Assembly (NCBI GenBank): GCA_900547595.1
Contig: URHE01000055.1
Coordinates: forward strand, 1-12,547
Source: an uncultured Desulfovibrio sp.
GTDB lineage: Bacteria; Desulfobacterota; Desulfovibrionia; Desulfovibrionales; Desulfovibrionaceae
Length of the DNA stretch: 12,547 bases
Direction of reading: 5' to 3'
The stretch's first letter is position 1; each line of letters opens with the position of its first letter. Of the stretch, positions 6,400-12,547 are shown piece after piece. The translations under genes and the position numbers were made by a program. The notes below the pieces were generated by a model that ran no database searches, was not told where the DNA came from, and was given only the letters and a program-made list of their open reading frames with translations.

Positions 6400-7662
6400 T
6401 TAGCTCCGGCCCGAAGGCATGGCAAGACCGGGGGCCGGCTCCGCGGCGCGAGCCGCCCGCAGGGTGAAAACGGCGATCTCCGAAGGTGTGGCGATGCGGA
6501 TGGGGAAGCCGCCCCACAGTCCCGCGCCGGGGCTGACATAGAGCGGCATGCCTTCCACCTCGTACCAGCCGCGCAGAAAGCCGTTGTTGAACGCGCTCAC
6601 CAGTTCCCGCAGGAGCGGCGCCTGACCGCCGTGGGTATGGCCGGAAAGCTGAAGGTCCACGCCCCGGCGCGCGTTGCGCGGCGCCATGCCCGGCCTGTGC
6701 TCCAGAAGGATGCAGGGCGCGCCCGCGGGCGCTCCGGCAAGGGCGGCTGCCAGATCGGGGCCGGGCAGCCCGAAGGTCGCGGCCACGGGGTCGGTGACAC
6801 CCGCCACGACCAGCTCCCGGCCATTGACGGCAAGCGTGGCATGGCTGTTGAGGAGCATGCGCAGGCCGAGTTCCCCGAAGGTCCGCACCCACGCGGCATA
6901 GCCGCTGTAATACTCGTGGTTGCCCACACAGGCGAGGACCCCAAGGGGCGCCGCGAGGCGCCGCAGCTCCCGGGCGCTTTCCGCGCGCGCTCCGGGTGAG
7001 CCGTCCACCATGTCGCCGGTGAGGACGATGAGGTCCGGGCGCTGTGCGTTGGCCAGGTCCACCACCGCGGCCACCCAGTCGCGCCGCAGCAGGGAGCTCA
7101 TGTGCAGGTCGCTGATTTGGGCCACCCGCAGGCCGTTCAGTTCGGGCGGCAGGCGGCGCACAGCCACCTCGTGCTCGCGGATGGCGGGCACGGCCACAGC
7201 CTCGCCCACGCCCCAGGCCGTGGGGCCAAGGACGGCGGCGGCCAGGGCGACGCGCTCCGCGGGCCCGGCGAGGAGAAGGCCGCCGCAGCCCGCCCGGAGC
7301 AGCCGCCGCCGCGAGGGAGAAGCCGGAAGAGGGCTGACGGCGGCGGGCCGGGCTGCCCGCGCCCTGAAGCGGCGTGTCATGGCGCGTCCGATGACGCGCA
7401 GGAGACGCAGCATATCCCGCAGGAGCACGAGGCCGAAGAGCAGAAGTGAGGAGGCGAACAGCCAGCCCTGAAGCATGAGCAGCCAGGGCGGCAGGTCGGG
7501 TGCGGCCAGGTCGCCCAGGAGAAAGCGGTTGATGTCGAATGCCTGGGTGACGACGAGGAGCAGCAGGGCGCAGCCCAGTTTGGCGCCCGCGCCGAGCCGC
7601 GCGGGCAGCACAAGGCGCGCGAGCAGGTAGGAAAAGGGGACAAGCGGCCAAAGAAAGAACAT
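6400..7662 (-). CDS. Membrane-anchored metallophosphoesterase (YkuE/YaeI-like)
   Basis: A 420-residue calcineurin-like phosphoesterase, started at the ATG 7660-7662 with AAGGGAG four bases before it. Two parts are visible. The N-terminal part has about three hydrophobic helices (near 1-20, 27-42, 60-81), then basic RRFRARAAR and SRRRLLR at 117-123 ahead of a further hydrophobic stretch (about 124-150). The catalytic part carries the metal-binding motifs in order: DLH (D185, H187), GDMVD (D217), GNHE (N248, H249) and GHTHGGQ (H342, H344). Relatives such as YkuE and YaeI hydrolyse phosphodiesters or lipid-linked phosphates such as UDP-diacylglucosamine-type substrates. The exact substrate here is unknown. 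The topology suggests the active domain lies outside the cytoplasm or at the membrane face. It follows hslU by 63 bases and precedes the M16 gene on the same strand. Confidence 0.93.
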   Translation of the reverse strand: MFFLWPLVPFSYLLARLVLPARLGAGAKLGCALLLLVVTQAFDINRFLLGDLAAPDLPPWLLMLQGWLFASSLLLFGLVLLRDMLRLLRVIGRAMTRRFRARAARPAAVSPLPASPSRRRLLRAGCGGLLLAGPAERVALAAAVLGPTAWGVGEAVAVPAIREHEVAVRRLPPELNGLRVAQISDLHMSSLLRRDWVAAVVDLANAQRPDLIVLTGDMVDGSPGARAESARELRRLAAPLGVLACVGNHEYYSGYAAWVRTFGELGLRMLLNSHATLAVNGRELVVAGVTDPVAATFGLPGPDLAAALAGAPAGAPCILLEHRPGMAPRNARRGVDLQLSGHTHGGQAPLLRELVSAFNNGFLRGWYEVEGMPLYVSPGAGLWGGFPIRIATPSEIAVFTLRAARAAEPAPGLAMPSGRS

Positions 7663-7725
7663 GCGGCTCCCTTGGGGCGGCTGTCGCGCGCCCCGGTCTG
7701 CGGGCGTCCGGGCGGCGGATGCGTG

Positions 7726-9039
7726 CTAGAGGATATAGCGGCTCATGTCCTGATCGTCGCGCACATCGCGCAGATGCTCGCTCACATAGGCTTTGTCCAC
7801 CACGATCTCCGCGCCTGCCATTTCCGGGGCGGCAAAGGAAATATCCGCGAGGATCTTTTCCATGATGGTGTAGAGGCGCCGCGCGCCGATATTTTCCGCG
7901 CGGGCATTGGTTTCCTCGGCAAATGCCGCGATTTCCTCGAGGCCGTCGGGCATGAAGCGGAGCGCGACGCGCTCGGTGCCGAGCAGGGCCTCGTACTGCC
8001 TGACCAGGGCATTGTGCGGCTCGGTGAGGATGCGGAGGAACTCCTCCCTGCCCAGGGGCTGAAGCTCCGCGCGCAGGGGAAAGCGCCCCTGGAGCTCGGG
8101 GATCATGTCCGAGGGCTTGCTGAAATGGAAGGCGCCCGCCGCGATGAACAGGATGTGGTCCGTCCTGACCATGCCGTGCTTGGTATTGACCACGCTCCCT
8201 TCCACAATGGGGAGCAGGTCGCGCTGGACGCCCTCGCGCGAGATGTCCGAGGTGCGGTTCTGCGAGGAACTGGCGATCTTGTCGATTTCGTCAATAAAGA
8301 TGATGCCGCTCTGCTCCACGCGCTCGCGGGCTTTTTCCGTCAGGGCTTCCTGATCCACCAGCCTGGCGGATTCTTCCTGAACGAGGATGCTGAACGCCGC
8401 CCTGAGCTTGAGCTTTCTGCGGCTGCGCCTGGGCGGAAACGCCTTGCTGAACATGTCCCTGACCTGGCCGCCCATCTGCTCCATGCCGGGAATGGCGAAA
8501 ATGTCGATGCCCTTGCCGCTCTGCTCGGTGATTTCCATTTCCACCTCGCGTTCGTCCAGGAAGCCGAGGCGGAACTGCTGCAGGAGTTTTTCGCGGGTGG
8601 AGCTGCGCTCCTCCTGACCGAAGGAGTGCGGCAGAATCAGGTCCATGAGCCGCGACTCGGCGGCGGCTTCCGCCGCGGCGCGCACGCGGGCGTTCTCCTC
8701 CTCGCGCACGAGGTTGATGCCGATCTCCATGAGGTCGCGCACCATGGATTCCACATCGCGGCCCACATAGCCCACCTCGGTGAACTTGGTGGCTTCCACC
8801 TTGAGGAACGGCGCGCCGGAAAGGCGCGCCAGGCGCCGCGCGATCTCTGTCTTGCCCACGCCGGTGGGGCCCATCATAATGATGTTCTTGGGCGCGATCT
8901 CGTCGCGCAGTTCGGGCGCGAGCTTCTGCCTGCGCCAGCGGTTGCGCACGGCCACGGCCACCATGCGCTTGGCCTGTTCCTGGCCGATAACGAATTTGTC
9001 CAGTTCCGCCACGATCTCGCGGGGCGTCAATGCGCTCAT
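7726..9039 (-). CDS. hslU: HslU, ATPase subunit of the HslUV (ClpYQ) protease
   Basis: A 437-residue AAA+ unfoldase, the normal length. It feeds unfolded cytoplasmic proteins into the HslV peptidase. The ATG at 9037-9039 has AGGAG at proper spacing and gives the standard N-terminus LTPREIVAELDKFVIGQ; the open frame extends upstream but without family sequence. Motifs: Walker A GPTGVGKT (57-64), pore loop GYVG (90-93), inserted I-domain (about 110-230, with an Ala/Glu-rich helix at 117-130), Walker B IIFIDEID (246-253), arginine-finger region GRFPLRAEL (318-326), sensor-2 GARRL (386-390), and the C-terminal tail MSRYIL that docks into HslV. All functional residues are present, so it should be active if HslV exists elsewhere. 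hslV is not next to it in this window, although the two are commonly adjacent. It is the first gene of the hslU-phosphoesterase-M16 series. Confidence 0.97.
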   Translation of the reverse strand: MSALTPREIVAELDKFVIGQEQAKRMVAVAVRNRWRRQKLAPELRDEIAPKNIIMMGPTGVGKTEIARRLARLSGAPFLKVEATKFTEVGYVGRDVESMVRDLMEIGINLVREEENARVRAAAEAAAESRLMDLILPHSFGQEERSSTREKLLQQFRLGFLDEREVEMEITEQSGKGIDIFAIPGMEQMGGQVRDMFSKAFPPRRSRRKLKLRAAFSILVQEESARLVDQEALTEKARERVEQSGIIFIDEIDKIASSSQNRTSDISREGVQRDLLPIVEGSVVNTKHGMVRTDHILFIAAGAFHFSKPSDMIPELQGRFPLRAELQPLGREEFLRILTEPHNALVRQYEALLGTERVALRFMPDGLEEIAAFAEETNARAENIGARRLYTIMEKILADISFAAPEMAGAEIVVDKAYVSEHLRDVRDDQDMSRYIL

Positions 9040-9090
9040 TGGCTGCTCCTTTGGCTGGCCCGGTGGGCTCTGTTCCGGTGGGCTGCTGTT

Positions 9091-9118
9091 GAAATAGGCA
9101 CGTTCCGCCCGATGGCAA
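9091..9118 (-). promoter_or_regulatory. Candidate sigma70-type promoter for hslU
   Basis: On the minus strand TTGCCA (9113-9118, five of six matches to TTGACA) is followed after 16 bases by TATTTC (9091-9096, three of six to TATAAT). Transcription would start about 45 bases before the hslU start. I see no heat-shock (sigma32-type) or CIRCE element. Confidence 0.35.
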
Positions 9119-9209
9119 TGCCTGCCCGGTCCGGTGAGCGTAAAATGCCGACAGCGCGGGGCGGCGCGGGCCGCTTGCGGGGCGCGGGGCTTCCGGCCTA
9201 CCATGCGCC

Positions 9210-9512
9210 ATGATCTCTTCGGCCCTGGGCATGACGCCATATTCCGCCCCTGCGGCGGTGCGGGAAGTTGCGGTGAGCGGCCCGTTTCTGCCGTGGCTCG
9301 CTCCGGCCTGCATCCTTGCCGGGGTGGCCGCGCAGCTTGCCGTGCTGGCCCTGTGCCGGGCGGATGGCAAGCCTCTCACGGCGCGGCGTGTTCTGGCCTG
9401 CGCCGCGGGGGCGCTTCTGGTGTTGGCGGGGGCCGTACTGGACAGGGACGTGACCGTGGGCGTTGGCCAGACGCTGGCCTGCATCGGCGTGTGGTTCGCG
9501 TGGCGTGGCTGA
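9210..9512 (+). CDS. Small membrane protein resembling the LAB_N domain
   Basis: Up to 100 residues, with three hydrophobic segments (about 25-47, 60-78, 83-98). The last two-thirds align by eye with the lipid A biosynthesis N-terminal (LAB_N) pattern: a short basic loop (CRADGKPLTARR) between helices, then a helix ending in LDRDVTVGVGQTLACIGVWF, comparable to the usual RDPVFILGQ...IY stretch. LAB_N domains are small inner-membrane modules linked to lipid A or glycosyl-lipid modification; the function is not established for stand-alone forms. The start is uncertain. ATG 9210 and ATG 9231 lack a good ribosome-binding site, whereas GTG 9273 has GGGAAG five bases upstream and would give an 79-residue protein. 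It is divergent from hslU (170 bases between starts) and convergent with the thioesterase gene 30 bases on. Confidence 0.7.
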   Translation: MISSALGMTPYSAPAAVREVAVSGPFLPWLAPACILAGVAAQLAVLALCRADGKPLTARRVLACAAGALLVLAGAVLDRDVTVGVGQTLACIGVWFAWRG

Positions 9513-9542
9513 TCTTGGCGTCTTTTGGCCCGGGGGCCCCTC

Positions 9543-9956
9543 TCAGGCGTCGCCCAGGCGGCGGAACCAGTCCGGCATGCGGACCGGGCGCCCGGCCGGG
9601 TCAGCCAGCGCGTGCTGGGTCATGCCCTCGGCGAGCAGGCGCGTCTTGTCCTCGTTCCACAACTCATATACAAATCGCAGGGAGGCCCGCCCCCATTCGC
9701 TGATGCCCGCGCGCACCAGGACAAGCTCGTCGTAGCGGGCGGGCGAGCGGTAGCGGCACTGGGCCTCGCGCACCGGAAGGATGATGCCCCGCTTCTCCAC
9801 ATCGGCGTAGCTCATGCCGCGTTCACGGATAAAGGCGCTCCGGGCGCGTTCAAAGATGTGCAGGTATTCGGCATAGTAGAGCACGCCCATGCAGTCCGTT
9901 TCACCATAGGACACACGATGGGGAAACCAGGTTTCCGGAGTGGGAAAGTCATGCAT
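9543..9956 (-). CDS. YbgC/FadM-type acyl-CoA thioesterase (hotdog fold)
   Basis: A 137-residue cytoplasmic hotdog-fold thioesterase that hydrolyses acyl-CoA thioesters. The ATG at 9954-9956 is preferred (AAGGA eight bases upstream, and it begins right before the domain); the open frame upstream has no family sequence. The 4HBT/YbgC signature is clear: VSYGETDCMGVLYYAEYLHIFERAR, with D21 as the likely catalytic aspartate and the tyrosines and FERAR of the long helix following. The later CRYRSPARYDELVLVRAGI and RFVYELWNED strands complete the fold. In other bacteria ybgC sits with tol-pal genes; here it instead faces the lytic transglycosylase gene, so an envelope link is only suggestive. Its start codon abuts that of mltA on the other strand. 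Substrate chain length cannot be predicted. Confidence 0.92.
   Translation of the reverse strand: MHDFPTPETWFPHRVSYGETDCMGVLYYAEYLHIFERARSAFIRERGMSYADVEKRGIILPVREAQCRYRSPARYDELVLVRAGISEWGRASLRFVYELWNEDKTRLLAEGMTQHALADPAGRPVRMPDWFRRLGDA
9951..9956. promoter_or_regulatory. Back-to-back divergent start codons (ATG|CAT)
   Basis: The palindrome ATGCAT holds the mltA start (9951-9953, plus strand) and the thioesterase start (9954-9956, minus strand) with no base between them. Each ribosome-binding site and any promoter must therefore lie within the partner's coding region. Both starts have SD-like sequence, but mltA has a competing start at 9918. Confidence 0.55.
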
Positions 9957-11114
9957 GCTTCGTTTCCTTGCGAAGTTGCGCCCGGCTGGCGGCTGGCGGT
10001 CCGCCGGCTGGGGGCCGTCGGGCTGATCGCGGTATTCTGTGTGGCGCTGGCGGCCTGCGCGCACAAGGCCGCGCCCCCGCCCGCGCGTCCTTCGGGGCCG
10101 CCCGTGGCCGCCGGGGAAAGCGTCGGGTTTTTCCTGGCCCACCTGGCCCCCGCCAATCAGGAGCTTTCGGGCTGGAAGGACATGGCGCCTACCGTGCGCA
10201 AGTCTCTGCGCTATGTCAACTCAAAGCCGCAGGCGGCAACGGCCATCCGGCGCCCCGGGCTGGACGTGACCTGGGGGGAGCTTGCGCGCACGCTCACGCG
10301 GCTTCAGGAACTGCTGCCCCGGCTGGACGCCGAGCCCGGCCTGCTGGCCGAACAGTTCCGCTGGGTGCCGGTGCCCGAAGGGATCGACTATTCCGGCTAT
10401 TACGAGCCGCGCGTGGCCGCGAGCCGGACGCGCAAGCCGGGCTATGAGCAGCCCATCTATGCCGTGCCGCCGGAGCTGGCAAAGGTGCGCGCGCGGCGGG
10501 GCCGCTACCACGACCGCCGCACCATCGAGGAAAAGCGGGTGCTTGCCGGGCGCGGGCTGGAACTGGCCTGGGCGGCGGACCCCGTGGATGTCTTTTTTCT
10601 GGAGATCCAGGGCTCGGGCAAACTCGTCTTTGACGACGGCACCGAGGCGTATCTCAACTATGCGGGCCAGAACGGCCACAAGTACAAGAGTTCCGGACGC
10701 ATCATGCGCGAAAAGGGGCTGCTCAGGCGCGGGGACATTTTTGAACAGCGCGAGTGGTTCCGCAACAATCCCGACCGGGTGCGGGAGATACTCAACGAAA
10801 ATCCGAGCTACGTCTTTTTCAAATACGGGGGGCGGGGGCCCACGGGCGCCATGGGCCATACCGTGGACGACTGGCTTTCCCTTGCCACGGATCGCGGGTA
10901 TATTCCTCTCGGCTCGGTGGTGGCCTACGGCGTGAATGTCCCCGATGAAGCCGCGGGCTCCGTGCCCCTGCGCGGCATCGGCTTCGCGCAGGATGTGGGC
11001 GGCGCCATCAGGCGCAACCGCATCGACATTTTCTGCGGCGGCGGGGAGCGGGCCAATTATGTGGCCAGCCATCTGGACGCCCATGGCCCGGCCTGGGTGC
11101 TGCTGGCCCGCTGA
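9951..11114 (+). CDS. mltA: Membrane-bound lytic murein transglycosylase A (MltA), lipoprotein
   Basis: A 387-residue outer-membrane-type lipoprotein that cleaves peptidoglycan glycan strands to 1,6-anhydromuramyl ends. The lipobox LAAC is at 33-36 (C36 lipidated) after a hydrophobic segment with basic RLAVRR before it. A proline/alanine linker follows, then the MltA domain: YSGYYEP (147-153), FFLEIQGSGK (215-224), YAGQNGHKYKSSGR (237-250), and the C-terminal 3D-type barrel with QDVGGAIRRNRIDIF. There D348 and D359 correspond by spacing to the conserved pair in E. coli MltA (the second is the catalytic acid). The start ATG 9951 is preceded by GGGA; ATG 9918 with a better AGGA (six bases away) is a real alternative, would add 11 residues to the leader and overlap the divergent gene by 39 bases. 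It is followed by the DUF853 gene after 84 bases, probably co-transcribed. Confidence 0.95.
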   Translation: MHASFPCEVAPGWRLAVRRLGAVGLIAVFCVALAACAHKAAPPPARPSGPPVAAGESVGFFLAHLAPANQELSGWKDMAPTVRKSLRYVNSKPQAATAIRRPGLDVTWGELARTLTRLQELLPRLDAEPGLLAEQFRWVPVPEGIDYSGYYEPRVAASRTRKPGYEQPIYAVPPELAKVRARRGRYHDRRTIEEKRVLAGRGLELAWAADPVDVFFLEIQGSGKLVFDDGTEAYLNYAGQNGHKYKSSGRIMREKGLLRRGDIFEQREWFRNNPDRVREILNENPSYVFFKYGGRGPTGAMGHTVDDWLSLATDRGYIPLGSVVAYGVNVPDEAAGSVPLRGIGFAQDVGGAIRRNRIDIFCGGGERANYVASHLDAHGPAWVLLAR

Positions 11115-11198
11115 GGATGAGCTGTCGGCGTTCCGGCACGGGGCCGGGCGCCCCCACCGACAAACTGCGGCCACCGAGGGGGGCCGGGGAGAAGCAGC

Positions 11199-12547
11199 AT
11201 GCTGGACAAGGATCGCAACGCGCTCGTGGCCATGGCCGGAAGCCGGGAACTCTGCATCCTGCCCGCCATGGGCAACCGCCACGGCCTCATCACCGGCGCC
11301 ACGGGCACCGGCAAGACCGTGACCCTGCAAAGCCTTGCCGAGACCTTCAGCGCGCTTGGCGTGCCGGTATTCATGGCCGACGTCAAGGGCGATCTTTCCG
11401 GGCTCGCCAGGGCGGGCGGCACGGGCAGGGCGGCGGAGCGGGCGGCGCAGCTCCACCTGGAGGCGCTCGGCTATGCGCCCAGAGCCTTCCCCGTCTGTTT
11501 CTGGGACGTGTTCGGCAAAAACGGGCACCCCCTGCGCACCACGGTGAGCGAAATGGGGCCGCTTTTGCTCGGGCGGCTGCTCAATCTCAACGAGGTGCAG
11601 GCGGGCGTGCTGCAACTGGCCTTCCGCATTGCCGACGATGCCGGGCTGCTCCTGCTCGACATGAAGGACCTGCGGAGCATGGTCCGGCATGTGGGCGAGG
11701 AGCGCGACGCCTACAAGACCAGCTACGGCCAGATATCCACGGCCAGCGTGGGCGCCATCCAGCGGGCGCTGTTGCGCCTGGAGGAGGAGGGCGGCGACGT
11801 GTTCTTCGGCGAACCCGCGCTGGACATCATGGACCTGCTCCAGACCGATGCCGACGGGCGCGGCGTCATCAACATCCTTGCGGCGGAATCCCTGATGAAC
11901 GCGCCGGGCCTGTACTCCTGCGTCCTGCTCTGGCTGCTTTCCGAGCTTTTCGAGAATCTGCCCGAAGCGGGCGACAGGGACAAGCCGCGCCTGGTCTTTT
12001 TCTTCGACGAGGCGCATCTGCTCTTTGACGGCATCTCGCCGGCCCTGCTCCAGAAGATCGAACAGGTGACGCGGCTCATCCGCTCGCGCGGCGTGGGCAT
12101 TTATTTTGTGAGCCAGAACCCGGCGGATATTCCGGACAGCGTGCTGGGCCAGCTCGGCAACCGTGTCCAGCATGCCCTGCGGGCCTTCACGCCCAAAGAG
12201 CAGAAGGCCGTGCGCGCGGCGGCGCAGGCGTTCCGCGCCAATCCCGCCTTTTCCACGGAAGAGGCCATCGGCCAGCTGGGCGTGGGCGAGGCGCTGGTCT
12301 CCTTTCTGGACGCCAGGGGCGCGCCTGCCATGGTGGAACGGGCGCTCATCGTGCCGCCGGAAAGCCAGGTGGGGCCCATAAGCGCGGAGGAGCGCGCGGC
12401 GGTCATGCGCCGTTCGCTGGTGGCCGGGGTCTATGACAAGACCGTGGACCGGGAATCGGCATACGAGATTTTGACGGCCAGGGCGCAGGAACGTCAGGCC
12501 GCCGAGGCCGCCGAGGCGCAGCGCGCGGACGCCGCCAGGGCCGCCGA
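11199..12547 (+). CDS. DUF853/HerA-type ATPase (YjgR-like), 3' end outside the window
   Basis: 449 residues are visible and the frame is still open at the window edge, so the protein is partial at its C-terminus. The start ATG (11199-11201) has GGGGAG seven bases upstream. It belongs to the DUF853 helicase-like P-loop family (E. coli YjgR type, HerA/FtsK superfamily). The N-terminus reads NRHGLITGATGTGKT with Walker A at 33-40, followed by VKGDLSGLA (62-70). Walker B is FFFDEAH (D270, E271), and SQN (305-307) is a sensor-like motif with IRSRGVGIYFV before it. The visible end (about 425-449) becomes Ala/Glu/Gln-rich, suggesting a coiled-coil or linker tail, as seen in relatives before a C-terminal domain. 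The biological role of the family is unsettled; ATP-driven DNA translocation is inferred only from the superfamily. It is downstream of mltA. Confidence 0.93.
   Translation, partial: MLDKDRNALVAMAGSRELCILPAMGNRHGLITGATGTGKTVTLQSLAETFSALGVPVFMADVKGDLSGLARAGGTGRAAERAAQLHLEALGYAPRAFPVCFWDVFGKNGHPLRTTVSEMGPLLLGRLLNLNEVQAGVLQLAFRIADDAGLLLLDMKDLRSMVRHVGEERDAYKTSYGQISTASVGAIQRALLRLEEEGGDVFFGEPALDIMDLLQTDADGRGVINILAAESLMNAPGLYSCVLLWLLSELFENLPEAGDRDKPRLVFFFDEAHLLFDGISPALLQKIEQVTRLIRSRGVGIYFVSQNPADIPDSVLGQLGNRVQHALRAFTPKEQKAVRAAAQAFRANPAFSTEEAIGQLGVGEALVSFLDARGAPAMVERALIVPPESQVGPISAEERAAVMRRSLVAGVYDKTVDRESAYEILTARAQERQAAEAAEAQRADAARAA

Noticed and set aside
6053..7651. A 532-codon minus-strand frame overlapping the phosphoesterase and the M16 start
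   Set aside because: It is out of frame with both real genes, Arg/Pro/Ala-rich, and lacks any motif.
7672..9213. A 513-codon plus-strand open frame antisense to hslU
   Set aside because: hslU is unmistakable on the other strand, and the antisense frame is His/Gly/Ala-rich without a fold signature.
9524..9541. GGCC-CGGG-GGCC palindrome between the convergent LAB_N-like and thioesterase genes as a bidirectional terminator
   Set aside because: The stem is only four pairs and neither strand has a T tract after it.
11115..11198. Possible terminator between mltA and the DUF853 gene
   Set aside because: Only short, competing GC repeats (GTCGG/CCGAC, GCCCCC/GGGGGC) with no T tract; read-through seems more likely.
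10221..12173. A 650-codon minus-strand open frame antisense to mltA and the DUF853 gene
   Set aside because: Both sense genes are complete families with catalytic motifs, and the frame spans two unrelated genes and their gap.

Overview
The window looks like chromosomal DNA of a GC-rich sulfate-reducer-type bacterium, most likely in or near Desulfovibrionaceae. That is an inference from overall composition (a sample block, 10501-10560, has 44 G/C in 60 bases), from the mix of housekeeping genes, and from two small uncharacterised proteins of a kind I associate with that group. It is not proof of taxonomy. Almost all of it is ordinary, densely packed core genome, and I found no phage, transposase, CRISPR array, rRNA or tRNA.

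Layout. (1) Positions 1-800: a terminator-like hairpin, then an AT-rich membrane-protein gene of the YczE/YitT-like type. Its composition is sharply unlike the rest (11 G/C in 60 bases at 241-300), so it was probably acquired by transfer. (2) 801-1726: a gene-poor stretch holding one small minus-strand gene for a coiled-coil plus four-cysteine protein (1007-1414), bounded by non-coding DNA. (3) 1727-3492, minus strand: a 125-residue protein of unknown function followed 17 bases later by miaB (tRNA methylthiolation). (4) 3610-9039, minus strand: an hslU - metallophosphoesterase - M16 peptidase series, read in that order and ending in two consecutive hairpins at 3563-3623. (5) 9210-9512, plus strand: a small membrane protein resembling the LAB_N (lipid A biosynthesis N-terminal) fold, divergent from hslU. 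(6) 9543-9956, minus strand: a YbgC-type hotdog thioesterase. (7) 9951-12547, plus strand: an MltA lytic transglycosylase lipoprotein and then a DUF853/HerA-type ATPase that runs off the window end.

How the genes work together. The hslU-metallophosphoesterase-M16 run could be one transcript combining cytoplasmic ATP-dependent unfolding with two envelope or exported hydrolases. hslV, the usual HslU partner, is not adjacent. The thioesterase and mltA are divergent, with start codons that abut exactly (ATG|CAT at 9951-9956), so each gene's upstream signals must lie inside the other's coding sequence. mltA, the thioesterase and the LAB_N-like protein all fit an envelope theme, but no single new system is evident.

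The points most worth a second look are the AT-rich island, the abutting divergent starts, the orphan hslU, the internal twin-arginine-like motif of the phosphoesterase, the LAB_N-like orphan, and a few inverted repeats in leaders. Several very long open frames lie antisense to real genes (the longest over 1000 codons). I regard these as by-products of GC-rich codon use.
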